Origin: Bryobacterales bacterium
Lineage (GTDB): Bacteria > Acidobacteriota > Terriglobia > Bryobacterales > UBA6623
Direction of reading: 5' to 3'
DNA: 40,702 nt
NCBI GenBank assembly: GCA_028819255.1
Contig: JAPPMB010000162.1
Span: forward strand, 1 to 40,702
Shown here: positions 18,238 to 26,365 of the stretch, piece after piece
Layout of the letters: each line of letters begins with the position of its first letter
Position numbering within the stretch: the first letter of the stretch is position 1
Translations under genes and position numbers: made by a program
Notes under the pieces: model-generated
What the model saw: only the letters and a program-made list of their open reading frames with translations
Databases searched by the model: none
What the model was told of the DNA's origin: nothing

Positions 18238-19623
18238 ATGTCTCCGGTGATGTGGCGGGTTGCGGTTCTCGTGCTTGTGGCCGCCGGCGCGACCGCGGCA
18301 CGCCAGCCGAACATCCTGCTGATCGTTTCGGACGATCAGGGCTACATGGACCTTGGATCCATGGGAAGCCGCGACATTCTCACCGACAGGCTGGACAGGC
18401 TCGCATCCGAGGGTGCGAGGCTCACCAGCTTCTACGCGGCCTTCCCCGTATGCACGCCTTCGCGCGGCTCCCTGCTGACGGGCAGGTACCCCCAGCGCAA
18501 CGGCACGTACGACAACTTCCGCAATGACCGCGTCGACGATGGCTATCGCTACCGGAGCCGCGAGTACGAAATCAGCCCCGAGCGCATTCTTGGCATGGAC
18601 ACTCGGGAAGTGCTGCTCTCGCAGGTCCTCTCGTCGGCGGGCTACGCCACCGGAGTGTTCGGCAAATGGGACTTGGGTTCGCTGCGGCGATTCCTGCCGA
18701 TGCAGCGCGGGTTCGACGATTTCTACGGGTTCGTGAACACCGGAATCGACTACTGGACGCACGAGCGCTACGGCATCCCTTCGATGTACCGGCGGAACAG
18801 CCCGACGGTCGAGGACCGGGGAATCTATGCGACCGGCCTCTTCGAGCGCGAGGCTCTGCGCTTCATCGACCGGCACCGGGCCCAGCCGTTCTTCGTGTAC
18901 CTGTCCTACAACGCCCCGCACGGAGCCTCCAGCCTGGACCGCGGAATCCGGGGGTTCGTTCAGGCGCCGGGCAGGTGCCTCGATCTCTACCCGTCCCCCG
19001 ACGGGCTGCAGGAAGAGAGGCGGCACAAGTTCATGGCGGCTGTGAGTTGCATGGACGCATCCATCGGCAGGATTCTGGACCGAATCGACCGTCACGGACT
19101 CAGGGACGACACGATCGTGATCTTCGTCTCGGACAACGGCGCGGGCGGCGGCGGCGACTCCGGACCTCTGCGCGGGCGCAAGGGGCAGATGTTCGAGGGG
19201 GGCGTCCGAGTGCCCTTTCTGGTCCGCTGGCCCGGACACATCGAAGCCGGCACGGTCTCCGACGAATTCCTGTCGGCGCTCGAAGTGTTCCCCACCCTTG
19301 TGCGCGCGGCGGGCGCCGAACTCCCCGCCGGCGTCGTGCTCGACGGATTCGACATGCTTCCCGTCATCCAGGGACGGATCCGGTCCCGGCGCGGGTCGAT
19401 GTTCTGGAAGCGCCTGGGGGAGTACGGAGCCCGCATCGACAGGTGGAAGCTCGTCAGGTCGCGGCGCGGGAGCGGCCTGTTCGACCTCGCGGAGAACATC
19501 GGGGAGTCCAGGGACCTCAGCGGGGAACTGCCCGAGGTCCGGGAGCGACTGCAGCGGCGCTACGAGGAATGGGTGGCGGCCATGGCGGGCGCGGAGCCCA
19601 GAGGCCCCTTCAGGAACTACTGA
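18238..19623 (+). CDS. Secreted S1-type sulfatase
   Basis: A sulfatase of 461 residues (from ATG 18238) with a signal peptide (MWRVAVLVLVAAGATAA). The formylglycine motif is CTPSRGSLLTGR with C72 as the residue to be converted. Metal-site D32 and D33 (SDDQG), K143, H228 (NAPHG), D299/N300 (VSDNG) and K315 are all present. Where S1 enzymes usually have GKWHLG, this protein has GKWDLG, so a conserved histidine is aspartate (D145). It probably removes sulfate esters from polysaccharides in the periplasm; the substrate is unknown. TACAAT at 18234-18239 looks like a -10 box; if so, the true start would be ATG 18250 with a leader of only a few bases. DUF971 follows 56 bases later. Confidence 0.9.
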   Translation: MSPVMWRVAVLVLVAAGATAARQPNILLIVSDDQGYMDLGSMGSRDILTDRLDRLASEGARLTSFYAAFPVCTPSRGSLLTGRYPQRNGTYDNFRNDRVDDGYRYRSREYEISPERILGMDTREVLLSQVLSSAGYATGVFGKWDLGSLRRFLPMQRGFDDFYGFVNTGIDYWTHERYGIPSMYRRNSPTVEDRGIYATGLFEREALRFIDRHRAQPFFVYLSYNAPHGASSLDRGIRGFVQAPGRCLDLYPSPDGLQEERRHKFMAAVSCMDASIGRILDRIDRHGLRDDTIVIFVSDNGAGGGGDSGPLRGRKGQMFEGGVRVPFLVRWPGHIEAGTVSDEFLSALEVFPTLVRAAGAELPAGVVLDGFDMLPVIQGRIRSRRGSMFWKRLGEYGARIDRWKLVRSRRGSGLFDLAENIGESRDLSGELPEVRERLQRRYEEWVAAMAGAEPRGPFRNY

Positions 19624-19679
19624 TTTCCAGGCACCGGCCCGCCGGCGGCGTCCAGGGATTACACTGCAAGCAGAACGTC

Positions 19680-20027
19680 ATGGCGGCTAGCGATCATCCG
19701 CGTCCCATCGAAATCTCACGGCACGGCGCGCACGACGTCGCCATTCGCTGGAGCAGCGGCGAGTCGGGCGTCTATCCGGCACGCTACCTTCGCGGAAAGT
19801 GCCCGTGCGCGACCTGCGTCGACGAGGTCACCGGCAAGCGCATCGTGACGGAGAGCCTCTTGCCGATCCTCGTGTACCCCAAGAGGATCGAGCCGGTCGG
19901 GCGCTACGCCATCCAGATCTTCTGGAGCGACGGACACTCGACGGGGATCTATACGTGGGAGCGGCTCTTCGAGATGCTTCCGAATCTCCCAGGATCCGCC
20001 GCTTCTCAGCAAGCGACCGTGCAGTAG
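19680..20027 (+). CDS. DUF971 (gamma-butyrobetaine hydroxylase-like N-terminal domain) protein
   Basis: A small protein of 115 residues made of one DUF971 domain. In other bacteria DUF971 proteins occur alone or next to Mrp/ApbC iron-sulfur factors and are thought to bind iron or iron-sulfur. The signature is complete: IRWSSGESGVYPARYLRGKC, then CATCVDEVTG with C41, C43 and C46, then FWSDGHSTGIYTWERL. TACACT at 19660-19665, 14 bases ahead of the ATG, resembles a -10 box, and no Shine-Dalgarno sequence is present. No iron-sulfur assembly gene is adjacent here. Confidence 0.88.
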   Translation: MAASDHPRPIEISRHGAHDVAIRWSSGESGVYPARYLRGKCPCATCVDEVTGKRIVTESLLPILVYPKRIEPVGRYAIQIFWSDGHSTGIYTWERLFEMLPNLPGSAASQQATVQ

Positions 20028-20216
20028 CCGGCGGTTGCGCACCTGCGGCTTCGGGCGTGAGCGGCGATGTCGATGCCGTCAGGACCGGAACGGACCGGTT
20101 CTTTTCAAGACTTGAGAGTAGCATGCCACTTCGTACGGTGTCGCGAATTCTGATTCTGTACACTAGTGCTCTAGCTGGCAGCATCACCACCTGTCAGCGA
20201 GCTGACGGAGGATTCT

Positions 20217-21251
20217 ATGGCAGTTCCAGATCTCTATGCTTTCATGAAACCGGTTCTGAAGTGCTTGTCTATGGATGACCGTACACCAGTCCGTAACTTG
20301 GCTGGCTTGGTTTGTGGCAGGATGCAATTCAGCAGTAACGAGCTTTCTGAGAAATTCCCAAGTGGCAACAGCAAAGTGGATAGTCGCATCTACACCGCAT
20401 TAGAATACTTGTCTCATGCTGAATTGGTAGAGCGTCCCGAACGAGGACATTACAAGCTGTCCCCAGAGGGACAAGCAGTGCTCGATAGGAACCTAGACGA
20501 AATCAATCTACGATTCCTGAAGCAATATCCATCATTTGCAAATTGGTGGTCGCGTACTAAACCAGAGCCCACACCACTTGCAGACTCGCCATCTAGAGAT
20601 TCTCAGAGTCACAACGGGCAAGCAACAGAAGCTCTCTCGGAATCTTCAGAGGAAGAAATTGAAGCCAAACTGGCTCGTCAAGAACTAATGCCTCAGGAAC
20701 TAAAGCACAGGCCCAAGCGAGTTGTCGAAACAGCTATAGACTCATTGAGGCAAGCCATTCGTGACATCACTCAATTGCTAGAAGAGGAAGTTCTCAAAGT
20801 TCTACGAGAATTGCCACCAGCATTCTGTGAAAAGGCTGTCGTGGACTTGCTAGTGGCAATGGGATATGGAGGAAGCAACGCCGAATCTGGTATCACGACT
20901 GGGGGAACCGGAGACCAAGGCATTGACGGGGTGATCCAAGAGGATCCACTTGGCCTTAGCAAGGTCTATATTCAGGTCAAGCGGTATGCTGCTAAGAATC
21001 GTGTAGGATCAAGTGATCTACGAAACTTTGTCGGAGCCATAGATCAAGCTGGCACTATGAAGGGTGTATTTGTGACCACTTCCTCGTTCACCGATGGGGC
21101 AAGAACGGTAGCACGGCAGACCAGCAAGAATGTGATCCTCATTGACGGTAAGGAACTTGCTAGCTTAATGGTGCAACATGGAGTAGGAGTCCGGATGGCT
21201 TCCATCTATAAGGTCAAGCGCATCGACAGGGACTACTTCTCTGTGGAGTGA
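20217..21251 (+). CDS. Mrr-type restriction endonuclease (lone type IV candidate)
   Basis: 344 residues: an N-terminal winged-helix Mrr_N domain (about 1-105), a charged linker (about 110-165) that is probably partly coiled coil, and a C-terminal Mrr catalytic domain of the PD-(D/E)xK type. Catalytic residues are D237 in GDQGIDGVI and Q253-x-K255 in YIQVKRY. Known Mrr enzymes cut DNA carrying foreign methylation. GGAGGATTCT just before the ATG is an excellent ribosome site. Base composition differs sharply: two counted lines give 31/60 and 26/60 G+C against 41/60 in the sulfatase gene upstream, and AT-rich codons are frequent. No methyltransferase or specificity gene is near, which fits type IV. 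It is probably a recent horizontal arrival. Confidence 0.88.
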   Translation: MAVPDLYAFMKPVLKCLSMDDRTPVRNLAGLVCGRMQFSSNELSEKFPSGNSKVDSRIYTALEYLSHAELVERPERGHYKLSPEGQAVLDRNLDEINLRFLKQYPSFANWWSRTKPEPTPLADSPSRDSQSHNGQATEALSESSEEEIEAKLARQELMPQELKHRPKRVVETAIDSLRQAIRDITQLLEEEVLKVLRELPPAFCEKAVVDLLVAMGYGGSNAESGITTGGTGDQGIDGVIQEDPLGLSKVYIQVKRYAAKNRVGSSDLRNFVGAIDQAGTMKGVFVTTSSFTDGARTVARQTSKNVILIDGKELASLMVQHGVGVRMASIYKVKRIDRDYFSVE

Positions 21252-21386
21252 TATCTGGGTGGTGGTCTCGGAGCCAGTCAAGGGAAAATTCACAAGCGGC
21301 CTAGCCCGTGGTGCTATCGCGTCAGGATTCGGTTGGGTATTGCTAATGTCTGAATGCGTACCCGGTTCCCGGACCGCAGGGCCTGG

Positions 21387-22540
21387 CTATCCCCACACCC
21401 CTTTTCTTCCCTCCTCGGCGATGTAGTCGGCGGTTCTCGCCGTGATCGCCATCATGGTGAGAGTCGGGTTCTGGCACCCGATCGATGCCCACGCCGCTCC
21501 GTCGGTGACGAACACGTTGTTCACGTCGTTGGTCCGTGTCCAGGTGTTCAGGACGGACTTCTTCGGATCCCTGCCCATTCTCGCCGTGCCGACTTCGTGG
21601 ATGCAGAACCCGCCGACCGACGGATTTCCGTACATCCGGACATTCTTGTGGCCCGTCGCCTCAAGCATCTCCGCCGCCTGGACCCGCGCATCGCGCCAGA
21701 GCGTCAGGTCGTTGTCGCACCAGTCGAAGTTGATGTCGAGGGTGGGCAGGCCCCATGCGTCCCGCCTGTCCTTGTTGAGGACGACGTAGTTGTCATAGCG
21801 CGGGAGGCATTCGCACCACGCGCCGAACTGCGTGGACCACTGGCTCTCGTCGTGGACCGCCTGCTTGAACTTTGCGCCGAACCCCTTCGCGCCGAGGCGA
21901 AACCCCGGGCTGCTGCCTCCCTGGTAGCCGTATCCTCGAATCATCCCGTTCGTGTGCGGACGGTCGATGTTGCGGAACCGCGGCAGGTACATGCCGTTGG
22001 GCCGCACGGGCATCCCGACCCACGGCTTTGCCTCCAGCTCCGGCATGACGCCGCCGGCGCCGCCGCGGTAGATGTGGTCCATCAGGAAATGGCCGAGCAT
22101 GCCGCTGGAGTTGAAGTCGAGACCGTGGTCCGCCGAGTGCATGAGCAGGCGGGTCGATTCCAGCGTCGAGGCGCACAGCACCACGACCTTGCCCCGCACT
22201 TCCCGCGCCGCCCGCGTGTTGCGGTCCAGATAGCCGACTCCCGCCGCGTTTCCCGTCCGCGGGTCGCGCGTCACGTGACTCGCAACGGCATCCACGACCA
22301 GATCGCAGTTCCCGGTCTCGAGCGCCGCCTTCAGCGTCGTCGTGGGGCTGTTGTAGTACGAGTGCGTGATGCACCCCTGCTCGCAGGGCCCGCAGTAGTG
22401 GCACGGCTGGCGGCCATTGAGCGGTTTCGTGATGATGGCGGTCCGCCCGATCGTGGCCAGGCGGCCACCCCTCCCGTCGCTCCGGAACCGACGATGACGG
22501 CGTCGTAAACGTCCCGGTCCCGGGCGATCGCTTGCAGCAT
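21387..22540 (-). pseudogene. GMC oxidoreductase with internal deletion and frameshift
   Basis: The head (from 22540) reads VYDAVIVGSGATGGVAAW, the FAD-binding start of a GMC oxidoreductase. The next recognisable family segment, in another frame, is TAIITKPLNGRQPCHYCGPC then EQGCITHSYYNSP, which normally lies far downstream. The remaining C-terminal half is intact to the TAG at 21387, including LMDHIYRGGAG, CIHEVGTARMG with the active His, and CQNPTLTMMAITARTADYI. So roughly 150-200 residues of the FAD domain are gone and the join is out of frame. The shared TGGCC at the join suggests a deletion between short repeats. The C-terminal 302-residue frame could be translated alone but would lack FAD binding. 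It follows the TonB receptor by 103 bases on the same strand. Confidence 0.8.
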
Positions 22541-22643
22541 CCCGATCAGTCTACCAACGGCTCATCGACGCCGGAATCCGGGTCCGGGGGGCGGTCGGCC
22601 GGGACGGCGGGGCCGGCTTCTCAGCCGTTTTGCGGCTTCGGTT

Positions 22644-25600
22644 TCAGAAGTCCCAGCGCAGCGCCAGCTGCACCTGTCTTGAGTTCGTGCTGGTCGACGT
22701 GATGCGTCCGGCGCTCCCGATCCGTCCTCCGCTTCGAGTGAACAGCGCCCTGCCGCTCGGCACCTGGAAGTTGGGACGGTTGGTCAGGTTGAATGCCTCC
22801 GCACGCAGTTCGAGGCTCTGGCGCTCGCTGGAGACGAGGGTCTTGTGAACCGCGAGATCCCAGGTGAACATGCCCGGGCCCCGCAGCGTTCCCCGCCCCA
22901 GGTTTCCCAGGTATCCGGCAGCGGGAAGGCCGAAGGCCGTCGCGTCGAAGTACCGCGCCGGGTCGCCGAGCACGATGTCCCGGGCGCCCCGGCCGCCGAT
23001 GAGGTCGGGACGCTGGCCCACGTCCCCGAATCCCGGACGGAGGCGAGCCCTGTCGAATCCGACGCGCGGGGCGAAGGGAGTCCCCGCAATCGACTGCACC
23101 ATGCTGTGCAGCTCCCAGCCTCCCAGCGTCGCGCCCAGCGCCGAATCCCCGCCGTCCCACAGGGACCAGGAGAAGCTGGCTGCGAACACGTGCTCCTGGT
23201 CGAAGTCCGACAGGCCCCGGTTGGCGCGGTAGTTCCAAACCGTCGGGACCTGGTCGCTTGCCACGAAGTCGTTGAAGGTGTGGTTCGAGGCCTCGTCGAT
23301 CGAGCGGCTCCATGTGTACTTTCCGCGCATCGAGAACCGACTTCCGAGGCGGCTCTGCAGACTCAGCGTCAGGCCGTGGTAGAAGGAGTTGAACTGCGAG
23401 CGCCGAAGCCCGATTCGGGAGAACGCCGGGTTGAGATACGGGCTGCCCTCCGGGAAGAAGAGCCGCCCATCGCTCTGGACCTCGGGAATGGGGGAGTTGG
23501 CGCTGATGAGCTGCCCGAGAAGGTGGATCCCGCGTGCGCCGCTGTATCCCGCGCGGACCATCGAGCCGCGCGCGACCTCGCGCTCGAAGTTAACTTGCCA
23601 GCGGGCAACGTAGGGCTGGTTCAGGTGGTAGTCCAGCCCGTCCATCGACTTCGACGGATTCCTGCCTTCGGCGGCCCGGAGGATGTCCGGAAAGCGCGGG
23701 CGCCCGAACACGAGGATGCGGTTGAAGAGCGGAGGGGTCCGGACCCCTGCGATGGTCAGCTCGCGGCTCCCCAGCAGGTCGAAGAAGATCCCGGCTCCCG
23801 CCCGGATGACCGTCCTGGAATCGCCGACCGGATCCCATGCCGCCGACAGGCGGGGCGCGAAGTTGTCCGCCGACGGATTGTCCCACAGAGGACCGCCGAT
23901 GGTGGTCTGCGGGTCGTTGACGTAGTCCCGGAGCACGGCGATCTTGCCGTTGACCTCCGTTGGCGTCGAAACCGCCTCGTAGCGCACCCCGAGGCTCAGG
24001 TCGAGCCGCTCGCCGACGCGAAACTCCTGCTGGACGAACCCCGAAAACTGGTTGTAGCGCCACCCGCGCACCGTGTCCGAGCCCGGCTGCATGACCTCCG
24101 CGATGCGGGGCCGCGCCTGCAGCAGCAGCGCCAGCGAGTCGAACGTGTACGACCCGACCGCGCTGAGGTCCGACCTCTGGTTGAAGCGGATGCGGTCGTA
24201 GCCGCCTCCCAGCCGGAGGGTCGACCGTCCCGAGGTGCGTACGAGGGACGCTCCCAGCTGGTAGCTTTCGAGAATGAACCGGCGGGGCCGGGCCCGGGCC
24301 TGGAAGCCGCCCATGTTGGACAGTCCGTTCACCGTGATGGAGCCCATCGGCATGCCGTCCACGAAGGAGAGGCTGGGCGGTATCGAGGTCGTGCTGTTCT
24401 CGAAGTTGTCGACGCGGCTGAAGGCGGCCCGCCAGGTGGAGAGCGTGTTGGACGAGTGGACGCGCTTGAGCTGCGTGTGGAGGAAGTGGTGGCTGGAATC
24501 GAGTCCGAACACCCACAGGTCCATCGGGTCGGGAGCGCGGCTCGCCGCGTCGTCGAAGGTGTACCGGGCCGACCACTGGGTGGCGGCGTCCAGGCTCAGG
24601 TCGATCTTCCCGGACACGTAGGTCTCGTCGGTCCGGTCGGACAGCTGGCGGAGGGACGCGGCCGTGCCGTCGCCGAAATCGCGTCCGCTGGGCTCGGGAT
24701 AGAGGTCCAGGTAGGGGCGGACTTCGGGGGCGACTGGGATCTGCGAGTCGGGCAGGCGCCCCTGCCGCGCCTCGAGCGTGGGCACAGCCGGTCGCGCGGT
24801 GCGGGCCCTCCGTTCGCGCAGCGCCTCGTAGTTGGCCAGGAAGAACGCCTTCCCTTCGACCACGGGTCCGCCCGCCAGGACGCCGAAGTGGTTGCGTCTC
24901 AGGGGCGGGGCGCCGGCGGCCGGCGAGTCGAAGTAGTTCCGGGCGTCAAGGGCGTCGTTGCGGAAGTACTCGTACGCGGTGCCGTGGAATCGCTGGCCGC
25001 CGGATCGTGAGACTGCGGTGAACACGCCGCCTGCCGTGCGGCCGTACTCGGCGCTGTAGGGATTCGTGACCAGGTGGACTTCCCGAACCATTTCCAGTCC
25101 CAGCAGGTTCCCGGCGGCGCTGGCCGGCGAGGCGGACGCCGCGTCGTTCACATAGACCCCGTCCAGCTGGAAGCTGTTCTGGTTCGGACGGGATCCAAGG
25201 ACCGAGATCTGTCGGCCGATGCCCTGGGCCAGGCCCGTTCGGGCTGATGCCGGCAGGGTCGCGCCTGGCTCAAGGGCGGACAGCTCGTAGAGGTCGCGTC
25301 CGTTCAGCGGGAGTTCGCGGAGGTTGCCTTCGGGCACCAGCCCGCCCCAGTCCGAGGCGTTGGTCGACACCAGCGGCAGGTCCGCGACGACCTCGATCGT
25401 GGCGCTACCCGCGCCGAGCTCGAGCTCGGCGTCGTATCGGCCGACACGGCCGCTGGAAAGCTCGATGCCCGCGGCGGAGACGGGCCGGAACCCGTCATGC
25501 GCGACCGAGACCGAATAGGCGCCCGGCTCGAGGGCCGCCACCTGGTAGCGCCCGTCGGCACCTGTCAGGGCCTCGCGGACGCCTCCGCTTCCAACCCGCG

Positions 25601-25766
25601 TCACCACGATTTCAGCCCCGTCCACCGCCCGACCCTGAGGGTCGGTGACGAACCCTTCCAGGGTTGCGTCGCTTTGTGCGCCAAGTGGTGCGGAAACGGC
25701 CAGGGCGGCGATGCAGATTGCCAGCGCGAGGCGGGCAGGCCCGCTTGGGGAACAGAGTCGCTTCAT
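22644..25766 (-). CDS. TonB-dependent receptor with carboxypeptidase-regulatory-like domain (Oar type)
   Basis: A very large outer-membrane receptor of 1040 residues. Order: signal peptide (about 1-28, ending near SAPLGA), a beta-sandwich carboxypeptidase-regulatory-like domain (about 32-115, TLEGFVTDPQGRAVDGAEIV), a plug (about 140-260, with ELPLNGRDLYELSALEPG and FQLDGVYVNDA), then a long barrel finishing with aromatic LALRWDF. This is the Oar-like group abundant in Acidobacteria and used for uptake of large substrates, often of unknown type. The ATG at 25766 gives the proper signal peptide; the ATG at 25799 lies upstream inside the previous gene's end. It starts 8 bases after the lipocalin-like gene, so they form an operon with the damaged GMC gene behind. 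Confidence 0.93.
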   Translation of the reverse strand: MKRLCSPSGPARLALAICIAALAVSAPLGAQSDATLEGFVTDPQGRAVDGAEIVVTRVGSGGVREALTGADGRYQVAALEPGAYSVSVAHDGFRPVSAAGIELSSGRVGRYDAELELGAGSATIEVVADLPLVSTNASDWGGLVPEGNLRELPLNGRDLYELSALEPGATLPASARTGLAQGIGRQISVLGSRPNQNSFQLDGVYVNDAASASPASAAGNLLGLEMVREVHLVTNPYSAEYGRTAGGVFTAVSRSGGQRFHGTAYEYFRNDALDARNYFDSPAAGAPPLRRNHFGVLAGGPVVEGKAFFLANYEALRERRARTARPAVPTLEARQGRLPDSQIPVAPEVRPYLDLYPEPSGRDFGDGTAASLRQLSDRTDETYVSGKIDLSLDAATQWSARYTFDDAASRAPDPMDLWVFGLDSSHHFLHTQLKRVHSSNTLSTWRAAFSRVDNFENSTTSIPPSLSFVDGMPMGSITVNGLSNMGGFQARARPRRFILESYQLGASLVRTSGRSTLRLGGGYDRIRFNQRSDLSAVGSYTFDSLALLLQARPRIAEVMQPGSDTVRGWRYNQFSGFVQQEFRVGERLDLSLGVRYEAVSTPTEVNGKIAVLRDYVNDPQTTIGGPLWDNPSADNFAPRLSAAWDPVGDSRTVIRAGAGIFFDLLGSRELTIAGVRTPPLFNRILVFGRPRFPDILRAAEGRNPSKSMDGLDYHLNQPYVARWQVNFEREVARGSMVRAGYSGARGIHLLGQLISANSPIPEVQSDGRLFFPEGSPYLNPAFSRIGLRRSQFNSFYHGLTLSLQSRLGSRFSMRGKYTWSRSIDEASNHTFNDFVASDQVPTVWNYRANRGLSDFDQEHVFAASFSWSLWDGGDSALGATLGGWELHSMVQSIAGTPFAPRVGFDRARLRPGFGDVGQRPDLIGGRGARDIVLGDPARYFDATAFGLPAAGYLGNLGRGTLRGPGMFTWDLAVHKTLVSSERQSLELRAEAFNLTNRPNFQVPSGRALFTRSGGRIGSAGRITSTSTNSRQVQLALRWDF

Positions 25767-25774
25767 GTCGTCGC

Positions 25775-26281
25775 CTATTCGACCCGCCGCATGGTCCACT
25801 CGCGCTCGTGGCCGTCCGCGGAGTGGCTGTCCCGGAGAGCGAGCGTGGTCCCGGAGACCTCGAACCGCCCTTCGAACGAGCGGCCCTCGTAGTAGGCGGA
25901 AAGCGCGGCGATGTTGGTCCTCACGATCTTGCCGTCCGCGGCCTCGTAGCGATAGAAGCCCGCCCCGACCGGCTGCTGGCTCAGGATTTCCTCCGGCGTC
26001 ATGTCGCTGAACGACTTGTCCAGCCTGGGGCGCCCTTCGCCGGCCAGCACGACCATCTGGTGCGTCGGGCCGAACATGTGAAACTCACGCCTGTGGGGCT
26101 GGTCCTCACCCTTTGTCAGGTTGCGAACGGAGACGACTTCCCAGAGGCCGACGAGCTCGCCACGGGCGGAAGCCGGTTTTGCCTCCGGCTCCGGCGCGCC
26201 GAGCTTCGAAGCGCCTACGCCCGCGCAGAGGCCGATCACGACTCCCGCGACGAGAAACAGCGCGGCCCTGGAATTCCTCAC
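25775..26281 (-). CDS. Membrane-anchored lipocalin-like protein
   Basis: A 168-residue protein starting at a GTG preceded by GGGAGG six bases away. An N-terminal hydrophobic segment (ALFLVAGVVIGLCAGVGA) anchors or exports it. The body begins LVGLWEVVSVRNL and ends LRDSHSADGHEREWTMRRVE, the pattern of a small beta-barrel 'lipocalin-like' domain. Function is unknown; such barrels bind small hydrophobic ligands. It is the first gene of the TonB receptor operon (8-base gap). TGTAAT at 26306-26301 on the minus strand is a possible -10 box. A far longer minus-strand frame that runs through here is only the shadow of mutS. Confidence 0.7.
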   Translation of the reverse strand: MRNSRAALFLVAGVVIGLCAGVGASKLGAPEPEAKPASARGELVGLWEVVSVRNLTKGEDQPHRREFHMFGPTHQMVVLAGEGRPRLDKSFSDMTPEEILSQQPVGAGFYRYEAADGKIVRTNIAALSAYYEGRSFEGRFEVSGTTLALRDSHSADGHEREWTMRRVE

Positions 26282-26335
26282 CTGCAACCTCCCCCTCCCT
26301 ATTACATCGTAAGTTCGGCGTCCTGAGTGCGGAAC

Positions 26336-26341
26336 TATAAT
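26336..26341 (+). promoter_or_regulatory. -10 box (TATAAT) of mutS
   Basis: A perfect TATAAT lies 24 bases before the mutS ATG. It overlaps an in-frame GTG at 26327, which shows that the GTG cannot be the start. The -35 region is weak. The space between mutS and the divergent lipocalin-like gene is only 84 bases, so both promoters are packed together. Confidence 0.5.
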
Positions 26342-26365
26342 CGAAGGATCAAGCCAGTCCGCCGG

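Noticed and set aside
17746..19239. A long minus-strand open frame of 497 codons
   Set aside because: It lies opposite the sulfatase and in another frame of the rhodanese gene; it has no domain and is rich in His/Arg/Pro as expected of shadows.
22845..25010. A plus-strand open frame of 721 codons
   Set aside because: It is the antisense shadow of the TonB-dependent receptor; the receptor's signal peptide, plug and C-terminal aromatic residue fix the real strand.
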